DNA of 64,000 nt from Methyloferula stellata AR4 (GCF_000385335.1 NZ_ARWA01000001.1:1876001-1940000), one strand, 5' to 3'; counted from the stretch's first letter, positions 46,349-55,618 are shown. Notes: generated by a model not told the origin, from the sequence alone. Numbers and translations are program-made.

Positions 46349-47431
46349 CTACGAGTCGGCCGGAATGAGCCTGCATGCCGCCAATGCGCGGCGATGCCAG
46401 GTGAGCTTACGTCTGGATCGTCTCACGTCGGCGCAATACCATATATCCGTGCCGAGTTCTTGAAGGCGATGGCTAAAGGTACAACGACGGGTCACAGACT
46501 GTTCGAGAGGATTCAAAATCTTCGCGAGCGCACACAGCACCCAAGCAATGGGTTTGGTAGCGAGCCAGTGATTCATTATCCGGGCACGCCGCGGGCCTGT
46601 TTCCAACTCTCTCCTGAATCCAGAGATCGCAGATTGAAGCGCGTCAAGTTCGCTTGGAATGAGCGCGACATGTTGCGTTTGCAGCGGCTGCGGCAGAGAC
46701 GCGAGCAGGGAGTCGAATTGGTCCGTTTCGATAGGTGCCGCGGGATGCTCTTCATCGGCGAGAAGCTCGGGCAGATAATTATAGCCGAACTTCCAGCTTG
46801 AGCCGGGGCGCAGTCTCTCGTAGCGGCGTAGCTTTTCGAGTCGCTCTTCGGCGCTGCGTAAAAGAACATCGCAGTGAATGAAATAATGGTCTTGCGGCGC
46901 GTAGCCGGTGTTTTCTTGCGGAAGTCTAAAGCCCGGAGTGTGGATCTCGTTGCAATAATCGACGTCACGATGCCGGTAGAGCCGCAGTTGCGCGTTGAGA
47001 TAAGTTGGGTCTGAGACGGTGTAGAATTGCGACCACAGGCGGCTGTAGACGATGCGATCTTTTTTGCGAAAAAGCTCGCGCCGGGACAGGTGCCAGCCGG
47101 TGCGATTCGATTGGCATCCGATCTCTTGTGCCCATCGCAATAGCCCGGTGGACGGAAATTCATCATCGTCCAGGCGATAGATCCAATCCTCGCTCACCAT
47201 TTGCGACGCAAATGCAGGCATGCCGAATTCGACAAAGTCGCCACCGGGCTCAAAGAGGCGGATATCCGCGCCGGCATCTCTCAGTACAGCTTCCGTCCGA
47301 TCACGGGTTCTTGAATCGACGATATAGAGCGGCTCTATTCCGATCGCTCGGTATGCTTTTAGAAATTGACCAATCCAACGTTCACTGTCCCGCGTTGGGA
47401 CAACGACCTTGAAATTACACCCGTTGAACAT
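46349..47431 (-). CDS. Glycosyltransferase family 2-like protein
   Basis: About 360 residues. The N-terminal VVVPTRDSERWIGQFLKAY and the metal-binding acidic cluster YRLDDDEFPS indicate a GT-A-type transferase, though the fold is distant from well-known members. The C-terminal third is basic and lacks membrane segments. The acceptor is unknown; no other polysaccharide genes are close. A start at ATG 47431 is preferred over an upstream TTG. Confidence 0.7.
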   Translation of the reverse strand: MFNGCNFKVVVPTRDSERWIGQFLKAYRAIGIEPLYIVDSRTRDRTEAVLRDAGADIRLFEPGGDFVEFGMPAFASQMVSEDWIYRLDDDEFPSTGLLRWAQEIGCQSNRTGWHLSRRELFRKKDRIVYSRLWSQFYTVSDPTYLNAQLRLYRHRDVDYCNEIHTPGFRLPQENTGYAPQDHYFIHCDVLLRSAEERLEKLRRYERLRPGSSWKFGYNYLPELLADEEHPAAPIETDQFDSLLASLPQPLQTQHVALIPSELDALQSAISGFRRELETGPRRARIMNHWLATKPIAWVLCALAKILNPLEQSVTRRCTFSHRLQELGTDIWYCADVRRSRRKLTWHRRALAACRLIPADS

Positions 47432-47966
47432 GCTGCAAACCCACAAGAACGCAGTATGGAATGTTCAGAGACAAAGGATGGTGCACCGTGGAAAATCCCT
47501 CTAATAAGTATAACTACCTATAGCAAAAGCCACAAGGCGGGACCGCAATACTTGAGCAGATCGGCCCAGGTCTAAATCCAGCGTGGCTTCCCAAGCCTCG
47601 AAGCATCGCCGGATCCGGTACTCCTTGGGAATAATTCCAATCTTTTACGTCAATGATGACACTATGACCGGCTAAGTTGTCCCGTGGACAAGCATATTTG
47701 ATGAAACGGGAGCGAGTCCCGATTGTCATCAGGGCAGGAGTCCGAACGCAAGGATGCCGGCTCTTCGTCGTTAAACACGCAAATTTGCCTCTGTTAAATC
47801 CGCAAGGGTGATGGCCAAAAGGTCTATTTGGCCATGTTCATCCTGACTATCAGGGAAATCCGGCAATTTTAAAGTCTTGCCTCAATATCCCTTCACCGGC
47901 TCCGGTTTTGACTTTAATTCCGTGTCATCGTGATTCCTAAGCCTCTAGATTTTATAGGACCGCCGT
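47432..47966. other. Intergenic region with a tRNA-Gly 3'-end-like fragment
   Basis: About 535 bp without a convincing gene. At 47888-47915 it contains 23 of 28 bases identical to the 3' end and downstream flank of the tRNA-Gly at 33436 (CCCTTCACC.GCTCC). No integrase or other cloverleaf part is present. Confidence 0.5.
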
Positions 47967-48761
47967 ATGCCAGGGCTAGGCTCGTTCGACACTCTTCTTA
48001 TCGCGAAAACCGCGCCGATCGCGCAAATCACGCTCAACCGGCCTGACGTCCTCAATGCGTTGAACCGGCGGGTGATCGCGGAACTCGCCGCGGCGATGCA
48101 AGAGCTTCGCGCCGATGAGGCCATACGCGGCGTCATCCTCACGGGAAGTGGCGACAAGGCTTTCGCGGCGGGGTCCGACATGGACGAGCTGAGCGGACTG
48201 ACTGCCGCCGAGGCCAAAGCCCTGGCGCGCGAGGGGCAGGCTTTGATGGATCTCATCGAAACGCTCGGCAAGCCGGTCATCGCGGCGCTGAACGGATATG
48301 CCATCGGCGCCGGCTGCGAATTGGCGCTGGCCTGTACCATGCGCATCGCCGCGGAGCACGCGAGGCTCAGCCAGCCCGAGGTGCGCATGGGACTCATCCC
48401 CGGCTTCGGCGGCACGCAAAGGCTCCCGCGCCTGATCGGCAAGGGACGCGCGCTGCAGATGATTCTGTCGGGCGATATGATGGATGTGCAGGAAGCCTGC
48501 CGGATCGGCCTCGTCGATGAGGTCGTTCCCAAGGGTAAGTTGATCGATCGGGCGGAGGCCGTGCTTTTGACCATCGCATCCAATGCGCCGCTGGCGGTCC
48601 GCTACGCGCTCGAGGCGGTCAACTCCGGAATGGAGATGACGCAGTCCGAGGGGCTGCGGCTCGAAGCCGATTTGTTCGGGCTCGCCGTTTCCTCCGAAGA
48701 TCTGAAAGAAGGCATGGCCGCGTTTTTCGAAAGACGCAGGCCGCGGTTCACCGGCCGATGA
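47967..48761 (+). CDS. Enoyl-CoA hydratase/isomerase (crotonase family)
   Basis: 264 residues. Oxyanion-hole segments FAAGSDMDEL and NGYAIGAGCELALAC, and both catalytic glutamates of hydratases (Glu118, Glu138 in SQPEVRMGLIPGFGG), are present. Probably hydrates a 2-enoyl-CoA in fatty-acid or related breakdown; substrate chain length unknown. It stands alone between a glycosyltransferase and a diguanylate cyclase. Confidence 0.9.
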   Translation: MPGLGSFDTLLIAKTAPIAQITLNRPDVLNALNRRVIAELAAAMQELRADEAIRGVILTGSGDKAFAAGSDMDELSGLTAAEAKALAREGQALMDLIETLGKPVIAALNGYAIGAGCELALACTMRIAAEHARLSQPEVRMGLIPGFGGTQRLPRLIGKGRALQMILSGDMMDVQEACRIGLVDEVVPKGKLIDRAEAVLLTIASNAPLAVRYALEAVNSGMEMTQSEGLRLEADLFGLAVSSEDLKEGMAAFFERRRPRFTGR

Positions 48762-48868
48762 GCGTTTTGAAACGCAGCCGATCGTGCTAGATGCCTGCGG
48801 CGGGTTCGATATTCGCCGTGAATTGACGCCGCCTGGGCCTTACGGTCTATTTTTGCTCTGCACTTGAC

Positions 48869-50143
48869 TTGCTGAGAGGGGACACGGCCATAAGCACGCC
48901 GGGCGTTGTCGCAGATATGTCTCTGCCCGAGGGCACCGATCTCGAGGCTGTCGAAGAAGCCATTGTGTCGAGGCACTGGCTGCTGCGGTTCTCGCCGAAG
49001 CTGGAAACGCTCTTCGAACAAGACACCGGCAAACAAAGATGCCGCGAACTCATCATTCGCGCCTATATTGGAATCATTATATACGATCTTTTCGCCATCG
49101 CCGATTGGTGGGCGACGCCGGAGCTGTTTTCGACAGCGCTTTGGGTGAGACTGATCTTTTTTACGCCACTGGCGCTTGTTCTGATTACGATCCTCTATAC
49201 GTCGCCGCCGGTTTTCCTCCGCGAAAGCCTCATGTGCATCGGCGGGGGTGCTCTCGCGACGGTGACCATCCTTTATCTCATGGCGATGAGCGTGCCTGCG
49301 CCGCAAGCCACCTTGCACCAATCGATGATCCTGGTCGTACTCTTCCTGACAGTCGTACAGAGGATAAGGTTCTTATATCTCGCGCCGACGTGTCTCGCCT
49401 TCCTGGCCGTACACGCCTTTTCGCTGGAAAGATATTACGGCTATTCGATCGGCCAGCAGGTCGCGATCAATATGGTTTTTGGCGGCGCCGTCATTTTTGC
49501 TCTTATCGCTTCCTATTCAATGGAGCGCGATCTGCGTTTGCATTACCTGTTGTCGCTGCGGGGCCGCATACAGAACCGCGAACTCGACATGATCAGTCGG
49601 CGCGACGCCTTGACAGGGCTCGGCAACCGCCGTTCGCTGGAAGAAACTTTGGAATTTTGCGAGCAGTCCATCGGCTCGTCCGACGAATTTTCCATCGTGC
49701 TGCTCGACATCGATCATTTCAAGATGTTCAACGATACGGCCGGACACCAAGCAGGCGATATCTGCCTCAAACGTGTTGCCGGCATTATCCAGGCCGAGTT
49801 GCGCGGCCAGGCCGATCATGCCTTCCGCTTCGGCGGCGAGGAGTTCATCGTGGTTCTTCAAAAGACCGCATTGGCGAGGGCCATCACAATTGCCGAGCGT
49901 ATGCGGCAGGCTCTCGAAAGCGCCGCCATTCCGCATCCGGCGCTTGCGCCTGGCTCCGTTGTCACCGCCAGTTTCGGCGTTGCCTGCGCCCAACCGGGCT
50001 GCGACGTGCATGCCACGGATATCATCGCCAGCGCCGACGCGGCGCTTTACGCGGCCAAGCGCAATGGACGCAATCAAGTCTGGCCGCGCTTCGTCTCCGT
50101 CGATGGCGATCTTGGATCTTTGAGATCGTCCGGAACCTGCTGA
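48869..50143 (+). CDS. Membrane-bound diguanylate cyclase (GGDEF)
   Basis: About 424 residues. An N-terminal region with five or six membrane segments is followed by a GGDEF domain with the active-site motif RFGGEEF, and DIDHFKMFNDTAGHQAGD upstream of it. Makes cyclic di-GMP in response to an unknown membrane signal. No EAL domain or clear RxxD inhibitory site is seen. The start is uncertain: TTG 48869 has no good Shine-Dalgarno, and the first ATG is at 48917. Confidence 0.9.
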   Translation: MLRGDTAISTPGVVADMSLPEGTDLEAVEEAIVSRHWLLRFSPKLETLFEQDTGKQRCRELIIRAYIGIIIYDLFAIADWWATPELFSTALWVRLIFFTPLALVLITILYTSPPVFLRESLMCIGGGALATVTILYLMAMSVPAPQATLHQSMILVVLFLTVVQRIRFLYLAPTCLAFLAVHAFSLERYYGYSIGQQVAINMVFGGAVIFALIASYSMERDLRLHYLLSLRGRIQNRELDMISRRDALTGLGNRRSLEETLEFCEQSIGSSDEFSIVLLDIDHFKMFNDTAGHQAGDICLKRVAGIIQAELRGQADHAFRFGGEEFIVVLQKTALARAITIAERMRQALESAAIPHPALAPGSVVTASFGVACAQPGCDVHATDIIASADAALYAAKRNGRNQVWPRFVSVDGDLGSLRSSGTC

Positions 50144-50164
50144 CGCGTCCTGACCAGTGGGCAC

Positions 50165-51199
50165 TTATAGCGGTGTCCGAGCTGTCGGCTCTTCGCGCGG
50201 CGTAGCGTTGATGTCGTGGCGAAGCCGGGAGATCGTTTCATAGACCGTTCTGCGCACGCGGTTGATGCCGCCAAGCGGCCGATGCGCGTCGAGACCATGC
50301 CACGGCGTGAAGGAGAGGTTTTCGCAAAAGGCCGTCTGCTCTTGCGTCTCGAAGCTCTGCTTCGGAATGGTAATGCGTGCGACCGGAATGAAAGCCGAAT
50401 CCGCTTCGCGCCATTCGATCCTTGGATCTTCGACCGGCATCGACTCCGGCTGCGTTCGAAGTTGAACACAGAAATCGAATGTCGCTTCTGCCGCGTTCAG
50501 CGATTTCGCGAGATTGTCGCGCAGAAAGTTAGGCCCTACGGTTTCGTTGAAGGCGAATGCAGGCCCTGCGGGCTTCGCCGAGAACTTGCACGGAATATCG
50601 CCGTAAAGATAAGGCGTGACACTCCAATAGCGGATGTTCAGCATATTGGTGACGGTCTGGCTGATGATCGCGCGCATCACCCACAGTTCGCGCAGTCGGA
50701 ATGTGAAGGGATTCCAGCTCGGAAAGAAAAACCGCAGCGGATGATCGGTCGCCCCCTGAAAGGCCACATAATCGATGGCGTCGCGGACGAAAAGTGTCGG
50801 ATTATTGATCATCAGAAAATCTTGCGTGCCGGAAGAACTGCCTTCGACGCCCATCAGTTTGATCGCCATGCCGCGCGCATCGCCGATCTTGTCGTCTTGC
50901 GGCGTCTCGAAACCGTTAGAGAAGCGGATCCAAGCCTGATAGGTTCGCGACCCCGCGAAGACGCCAACCTGCAGCGAGGATGGCAAATCGTCGAGCACGC
51001 GAAATTCGGCACGGACGCAGCCATGTGCCTTGGGATGCGCATCTCTGCGGGCTGGCCCGTTTGCGGCGCCGGCGCGCACAAGTGCGGCAAGCGCCGCCTC
51101 GATCGTCTGCGTGGCCTGCGCTTCGCCGGGCGGCACGACTTCCCAAGGTGAAGGATCGGCCGGGATCAAGCCTTGAATCTGAACGGAGGGGTTATCCAT
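50165..51199 (-). CDS. Catalase-like heme-binding protein (y4iL-type)
   Basis: About 344 residues from the ATG at 51199. The fold resembles the core of catalases (RTYQAWIRFSNGF, DARGMAIKLMG, DFLMINNPTLFVRD) but is shorter than a true catalase and belongs to the catalase-like group with uncertain activity, perhaps peroxidase or allene-oxide-synthase-like. Located near a DyP peroxidase and encapsulin, in a block of apparently redox-related genes. Confidence 0.82.
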   Translation of the reverse strand: MDNPSVQIQGLIPADPSPWEVVPPGEAQATQTIEAALAALVRAGAANGPARRDAHPKAHGCVRAEFRVLDDLPSSLQVGVFAGSRTYQAWIRFSNGFETPQDDKIGDARGMAIKLMGVEGSSSGTQDFLMINNPTLFVRDAIDYVAFQGATDHPLRFFFPSWNPFTFRLRELWVMRAIISQTVTNMLNIRYWSVTPYLYGDIPCKFSAKPAGPAFAFNETVGPNFLRDNLAKSLNAAEATFDFCVQLRTQPESMPVEDPRIEWREADSAFIPVARITIPKQSFETQEQTAFCENLSFTPWHGLDAHRPLGGINRVRRTVYETISRLRHDINATPREEPTARTPL

Positions 51200-51347
51200 T
51201 GCGGGAAAACAACAGCATCGAATCAAACCAATTTTGCCGCGTGGAGATGCGTTTTACCGCGCCCCGTCTCCGGCTTGCCGCGAATGATTTAAATAATGCC
51301 GAAGACTATGTGTTGAGCGGTAATTTCGCAAGTCGTCGCACGAGGCA

Positions 51348-51767
51348 TCAAGGCGTACTGTCGGCGCCGCCGCCAAATCCATGCATGCGATTGGCCCATT
51401 GAAGGCCGATGATCGTCCCCTTGGCGCGCGGCAATAAGAGAAGCGATAAAATGATGGTCAGCGGAATCCAGATCAGCGTCTGAAGCCAAACCGCGGGGTG
51501 CCAGGTGCTGTCGACGAAGAGCAAGCTGCCGATAATGATGTGGCCGACGATGAGGATCACGAAATAGGGCGCCGCGTCATCGGCTCTTTGATGGAAGAGC
51601 GCCAGATCGCACACCGGGCAATGGTCGTTGACCTCGAGATAGGATTTGAACATCGCGCCTTCGCCGCATCGCGGACAGCGGCAATGGAAACCGCGCAGCA
51701 TGGACCGCAGGACATTGCGGTTTTCCGCGTCCTCGGCGTGGCTATAGGACTCTGTATGCATCGTCAT
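51348..51767 (-). CDS. DUF983-family membrane protein
   Basis: About 139 residues. Two CxxC pairs near the N-terminus (CRCPRCGEG and CPVCDL) look like a small zinc ribbon, then two membrane segments (YFVILIVGHIIIGSLLFV and TLIWIPLTIILSLLLLPRA). This is the DUF983 pattern; some homologues sit near cytochrome oxidase genes. Function unknown. Start could be 51767 or 51761. Confidence 0.8.
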   Translation of the reverse strand: MTMHTESYSHAEDAENRNVLRSMLRGFHCRCPRCGEGAMFKSYLEVNDHCPVCDLALFHQRADDAAPYFVILIVGHIIIGSLLFVDSTWHPAVWLQTLIWIPLTIILSLLLLPRAKGTIIGLQWANRMHGFGGGADSTP

Positions 51768-51899
51768 CGCGGCAGGGCTTTCCAAATGGCTGGATGAATG
51801 TGCGAGTGCGTTTCCACCTCATATTGGGCGCAGATGACCGCTTTCACCGGGTCAAGGGTCAAAGCCCGGTCGAGGTCACCCTCAACAGTCCGTGATCCT

Positions 51900-52868
51900 T
51901 CAGACGCCTTCATAGACGAGCCGGGTGAAGAATCTCGGGTCGATGACGAAATTGCCCCATTTCTCGTCATAGGCGGCGGTCGGTTTGGCGGCGAGGATCT
52001 CGTCCAAAGAGCGGCCTTGCCTCTTGAGCGCGGCGACATTGTCGCGAATGGCGACTAGCATGTCGCGGTATTCTTGAAGCTCTGACCTATTGCTGACCGG
52101 ATGTCCGTGACCCGGGATGACGATGGTCTTATCGGTGATCATCGCCAGGCTCGCTTCTGCGGCCTTGATTGTGCCGTCTATATTGCCGCCGGTCGAATAA
52201 TCGATGAACGGGTAGATGCCGTTCCAATAAATATCGCCGGTGTGGAGAATATCGGCTTCCGTAAATAGGACCGAAATGTCGCCATCCGTATGCGCCGGGC
52301 CGTAATATTTCAGCGCCAGCGTATTGTCTTCGTGCTTGAGGGTTTTCTCGTCGGCAAAGACCTCTGTCGGCATGGCGCTCGGCGCCGGCGGCGGAAAGTC
52401 GAAAAGCCAATCCTCGACCCGCTGCGTCGTCGAAAGTCTTTTCAAAGTGTTTTCATGCGCCAGGATTTCGGCGCCGATCGAATGGATCCATTCATTGCCG
52501 TCGGTATGATCGAAATGCCAATGGGTGTTGATGAGGTGCTTGACGGGGGCTTGACCAAGCGCTTGCAGAGCCGCGAAGATCCGCGGTCGTGACACGCCTA
52601 TGCCGGCATCGACGAGAAGCTTGCTCTCCTTGCCGGCGGCGACGGCAATATTGCCGCCGGACCCTTCGAGCACGAAAATGTTACCGCGCAAGGGATGGAC
52701 GATGATGTCGGCGCTTTTGGCATCCGACTTTATGAACAGCACAATGGCGCGGGCTTGAGCAAAGACTTCGCTTGGCGTCAGCCATACGCCTGTGGCCGCG
52801 AGAGGCGCGGCCGCGCAGCAAAGACAGAAGTGCCGGCGCGTTGGTGCTTTTGCCCGCGAAAGAATCAT
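51900..52868 (-). CDS. Exported metallo-beta-lactamase-fold hydrolase
   Basis: 322 residues with a twin-arginine-like leader (TRRHFCLCCAAAPLAATG). The dinuclear zinc motif HWHFDH (His116, His118, Asp120, His121) and the later PAHTDGD and VIPGHGHPV motifs are intact. Probably a periplasmic hydrolase of unknown substrate, in the group near quinoprotein-relay and glyoxalase II-like enzymes. Same strand and adjacent to the DUF302 gene. Confidence 0.83.
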   Translation of the reverse strand: MILSRAKAPTRRHFCLCCAAAPLAATGVWLTPSEVFAQARAIVLFIKSDAKSADIIVHPLRGNIFVLEGSGGNIAVAAGKESKLLVDAGIGVSRPRIFAALQALGQAPVKHLINTHWHFDHTDGNEWIHSIGAEILAHENTLKRLSTTQRVEDWLFDFPPPAPSAMPTEVFADEKTLKHEDNTLALKYYGPAHTDGDISVLFTEADILHTGDIYWNGIYPFIDYSTGGNIDGTIKAAEASLAMITDKTIVIPGHGHPVSNRSELQEYRDMLVAIRDNVAALKRQGRSLDEILAAKPTAAYDEKWGNFVIDPRFFTRLVYEGV

Positions 52869-52912
52869 GGCTGCCTTCAGTCTGTTTCACGTCATCGTGC
52901 GAATTTGAAAAA

Positions 52913-53395
52913 TTATTGCGGCATAGTCGCTTTTTGCACGATCGCGTGGAGCGCCCCGGTCAGGGCATTTACAACTTGATCGTTTTCGGCGCCGTGCCGT
53001 TTCGCGATCCATGCCGGATCATTATAGGAGACCTGCGTCACGCCTTTATCATCCTGCCAGACGAGCACCTTCAGCGGCAAGTCGATTCCGGCGGTTTGGG
53101 CCGCTTGCATCAAAGGCGTGCCGCCTTTCGCATTGCCGAAAATGAAAAGCACTGTCGGGCGCAGCGTCAGGCCGACCTCCGCGGCGCCTGCCGAATGATC
53201 GATGCGCGCGAATAAAGTCAGACCCTTAGCGGCGATCTCGGCCTCGAGCCTGTCCATTGTTTCCTTCGGCGCGAAGCTGCTCGCAACTGTCGTCAGTCCA
53301 TCTGCGGCCATGGCAAAATCTCCCAATAAAAATATCGCTGCGACGATTGTGAGCAGCTTTCCGAACCTTACGAAAAATAGGCGAGCCCCGAGCAT
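52913..53395 (-). CDS. Exported DUF302-family protein
   Basis: 160 residues from the ATG at 53395, chosen by a perfect AGGAGG eight bases before it. A signal anchor/peptide (KLLTIVAAIFLLGDFAMAA) precedes a DUF302 domain (FARIDHSAGAAEVGLTLRPT, FGNAKGGTPLMQ). Function unknown; DUF302 proteins bind small ligands in some cases. Divergent from the DyP gene. Confidence 0.82.
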   Translation of the reverse strand: MLGARLFFVRFGKLLTIVAAIFLLGDFAMAADGLTTVASSFAPKETMDRLEAEIAAKGLTLFARIDHSAGAAEVGLTLRPTVLFIFGNAKGGTPLMQAAQTAGIDLPLKVLVWQDDKGVTQVSYNDPAWIAKRHGAENDQVVNALTGALHAIVQKATMPQ

Positions 53396-53588
53396 CGCTC
53401 GTCCTCCTTTTCTTAAGCTTGACCTCGATTGAGGCAATGATTAGCCTCGCTGCCGAATGATCCATCTTCGGGAATGATCGTCGGCACGATCATTGCGTCA
53501 AGACTTCATGCGATCGTCATATTCATTGGCGACAGATTCGCATTTGCGAACTGCTTTGCACGTCCGGTATCTCACGAACTTCGGTCTT
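53396..53588. promoter_or_regulatory. Divergent promoter region DUF302 / DyP-encapsulin
   Basis: A 193-bp gap containing a perfect inverted repeat at 53473-53494 (AATGATCGT-CGGC-ACGATCATT). Its size, symmetry and central position make it a candidate operator for the DyP-encapsulin operon, the DUF302 gene, or both. Confidence 0.5.
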
Positions 53589-54665
53589 ATGATTACCCCT
53601 CCTTCGGCCAATAGCGTAGACACTGTCTTTCAAAAGATCTCGACGCCGATGACGCGCGCCGCGATCTTTCTGGTGGTAACGATCAATCCCGCCGATGCCG
53701 ATGCCGCCGCCGTCAAATCTTTATGCGCCGATCTCTCCGCGCTCGTTCGTACGGTCGGCTTTCGCGATCCGGACGCCGGGCTGTCCTGCGTGATGGGATT
53801 TGGATCTTCGGCATGGGACCGTTTGTTTGGCGCCGCCGAGCGGCCCTTGGAGCTCCATCCCTTCCGCGAGATCATCGCCGACACACGCCACGCCGTCGCG
53901 ACGCCGGGCGATCTCTTGTTTCATATTCGCGCCGACCGCATGGATCTCTGCTTCGAATTGGAAACGCTGATCCTGGAACGCCTCGGAGGTTCCATTGGGG
54001 TTGCAGAAGAAGTTCAAGGCTTTCAATATTTCGACAATCGCGATCTGCTGGGCTTTGTCGACGGCACGGAAAACCCGGCCGATCAGGAGGCGATCGACGC
54101 CATATTGATCGGCGACGAAGATGCGGCCTTCGCGGGCGGCAGCTATGTCATCACGCAAAAATATCTGCACGATATGACGGGCTGGAATAGCCTGCCGACC
54201 GAGGTGCAGGAAAAGATCATCGGCCGCAAAAAACTCTCCAATGTCGAACTCGACGACACCGTCAAGCCGACTTACGCGCATAATGCGCTGACGGTCATTG
54301 TCGAGAACGGCGAAGAGAAGAAGATTTTGCGGGAGAACCGGCCCTTCGGCACGCCGGGGCAGGGCGAATTCGGCACTTATTTCATCGGCTATTGCCGCAC
54401 CCCGCGCACGATCGAGCAGATGCTCGACAATATGTTCATCGGTCGGCCGCCCGGCAATTACGACCGGCTGCTCGATTTCAGCAAGGCCGTCACCGGCACC
54501 CTGTTTTTCGTGCCGACCGGGACTTTCCTGGACAATGTGACGGTCGACGATCCCGCGCCCGCGGCATCTCCCGCCGATATGTCCACGGACGCCTCGGCAC
54601 AGCTTGTTTCACCGGTGCGCGACGGTTCGCTTGGCATCGGCTCCCTCAAAGGAAATCCGTCATGA
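53589..54665 (+). CDS. DyP-type peroxidase with encapsulin-targeting tail
   Basis: 358-residue heme peroxidase of the class P/B group. Asp158 in GFVDGTENP, the proximal His231 (YAHNAL), and Arg248/Asn250 of the distal pocket (ILRENRPFG) are present. After a Pro/Ala/Ser-rich linker the C-terminus ends DGSLGIGSLKGNPS, the consensus cargo-loading peptide of encapsulin-packaged DyPs. It should be held inside the shell encoded by the next gene, which it overlaps by 4 bp. The start ATG at 53589 is the best by homology; its Shine-Dalgarno is weak. Confidence 0.93.
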   Translation: MITPPSANSVDTVFQKISTPMTRAAIFLVVTINPADADAAAVKSLCADLSALVRTVGFRDPDAGLSCVMGFGSSAWDRLFGAAERPLELHPFREIIADTRHAVATPGDLLFHIRADRMDLCFELETLILERLGGSIGVAEEVQGFQYFDNRDLLGFVDGTENPADQEAIDAILIGDEDAAFAGGSYVITQKYLHDMTGWNSLPTEVQEKIIGRKKLSNVELDDTVKPTYAHNALTVIVENGEEKKILRENRPFGTPGQGEFGTYFIGYCRTPRTIEQMLDNMFIGRPPGNYDRLLDFSKAVTGTLFFVPTGTFLDNVTVDDPAPAASPADMSTDASAQLVSPVRDGSLGIGSLKGNPS

Positions 54666-55471
54666 ACAATCTGCATCGTGAACTTGCGCCCATCTCCGAC
54701 GAAGCCTGGGCCCAGATCGAGGAAGAGGCAACGCGGACGCTGAAGCGCTATCTCGCGGCACGACGCGTCGTCGATTTGCAGGGGCCTGCCGGAACGGCTC
54801 TCTCCGCCGTGGGCACGGGCCATCTCAAGACGATTTCGGGGCCGGGCAATGGCATCATCACGCGCCAGCGCGAGGTCAAGCCGCTCATTGAAGTGCGGGT
54901 TCCGTTCGAACTGGATCGCCAGCAGATCGACGATGTCGAGCGCGGCGCAAACGACTCGGATTGGCAGCCGGCGAAAGACGCGGCACTCAAAATGGCCTTC
55001 ACCGAAGATCGCGCCATTTTCGAAGGCTATCCCGCCGGCGACATCACCGGCATCCGGCCGGGAAGCAGCAATCCGCCCATGACGTTGCCCGAAGACGTGC
55101 GGCAGTTCCCGGATGCGATCGCCCAGGCCTTGAGCCAGTTGCGGCTTGTCGGCGTCAATGGACCTTATCAGGTTTTGCTCGGTGCGCAGGCCTATACGGC
55201 GCTCGCCGAGTCGAGCGACAATGGCTATCCGATCCTGCAGCATATCCGCCGGCTGATCGAGACCGAGATCATCTGGGCCCCGGCGATCGAGGGCGCCGTG
55301 GTGCTGACGACGCGCGGCGGCGATTTCGATCTGCACATCGGTCAGGATGTCTCGATCGGCTATCTCAATCACACGGACACGACGGTTCAGCTCTATCTTC
55401 AGGAGAGCTTCACCTTCCTCCTGCTGACGACGGAAGCCTCCGTCACGCTGGCGCCGGCGCCGAAGGCCTGA
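54662..55471 (+). CDS. Family 1 encapsulin shell protein
   Basis: 269-residue HK97-fold capsid-like protein (formerly linocin/bacteriocin family). Typical segments are LHRELAPISDEAWAQIEEEA at the N-terminus, RREV-like TRQREVKPLIEVRVPFEL, and HIRRLIETEIIWAPAIEGA. Such proteins self-assemble into cages of 24-32 nm that hold enzymes carrying a C-terminal tag, as the upstream DyP does. The start codon lies in the ATGA overlap with DyP, indicating coupled translation. Confidence 0.95.
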   Translation: MNNLHRELAPISDEAWAQIEEEATRTLKRYLAARRVVDLQGPAGTALSAVGTGHLKTISGPGNGIITRQREVKPLIEVRVPFELDRQQIDDVERGANDSDWQPAKDAALKMAFTEDRAIFEGYPAGDITGIRPGSSNPPMTLPEDVRQFPDAIAQALSQLRLVGVNGPYQVLLGAQAYTALAESSDNGYPILQHIRRLIETEIIWAPAIEGAVVLTTRGGDFDLHIGQDVSIGYLNHTDTTVQLYLQESFTFLLLTTEASVTLAPAPKA

Positions 55472-55512
55472 CGGATCTCTCGCGGCATACTTAAGCGGAA
55501 TCGTCTGAAGGT

Positions 55513-55590
55513 GTCGTGCGCGGACTTGATCCGCGCATCCAAGCAAACACTCCGTGATGCCTGGATGGCTGGGTCAAGCCCGGCCATGAC
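55513..55590. repeat. Dispersed palindromic repeat (translates as MAGLDPAI...)
   Basis: Imperfect inverted repeat whose minus-strand reading gives MAGLDPAIQASR and whose opposite side gives DARIKSAHD, a repeat often mis-annotated as a protein in rhizobial genomes. It lies between the encapsulin and PsiE-like genes. Confidence 0.75.
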
Positions 55591-55618
55591 CCAATGGAAC
55601 GTTGAGGTCTTTTCTAAT

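Noticed and set aside
33436-47915. A tRNA-bounded genomic island
   Set aside because: No integrase, mobility gene or exact attachment repeat, and most genes inside look like core metabolism; kept only as a weak observation.
55399-55587. A frame starting MAGLDPAIQASR
   Set aside because: This is the well-known translation of a dispersed palindromic repeat, not a protein gene.
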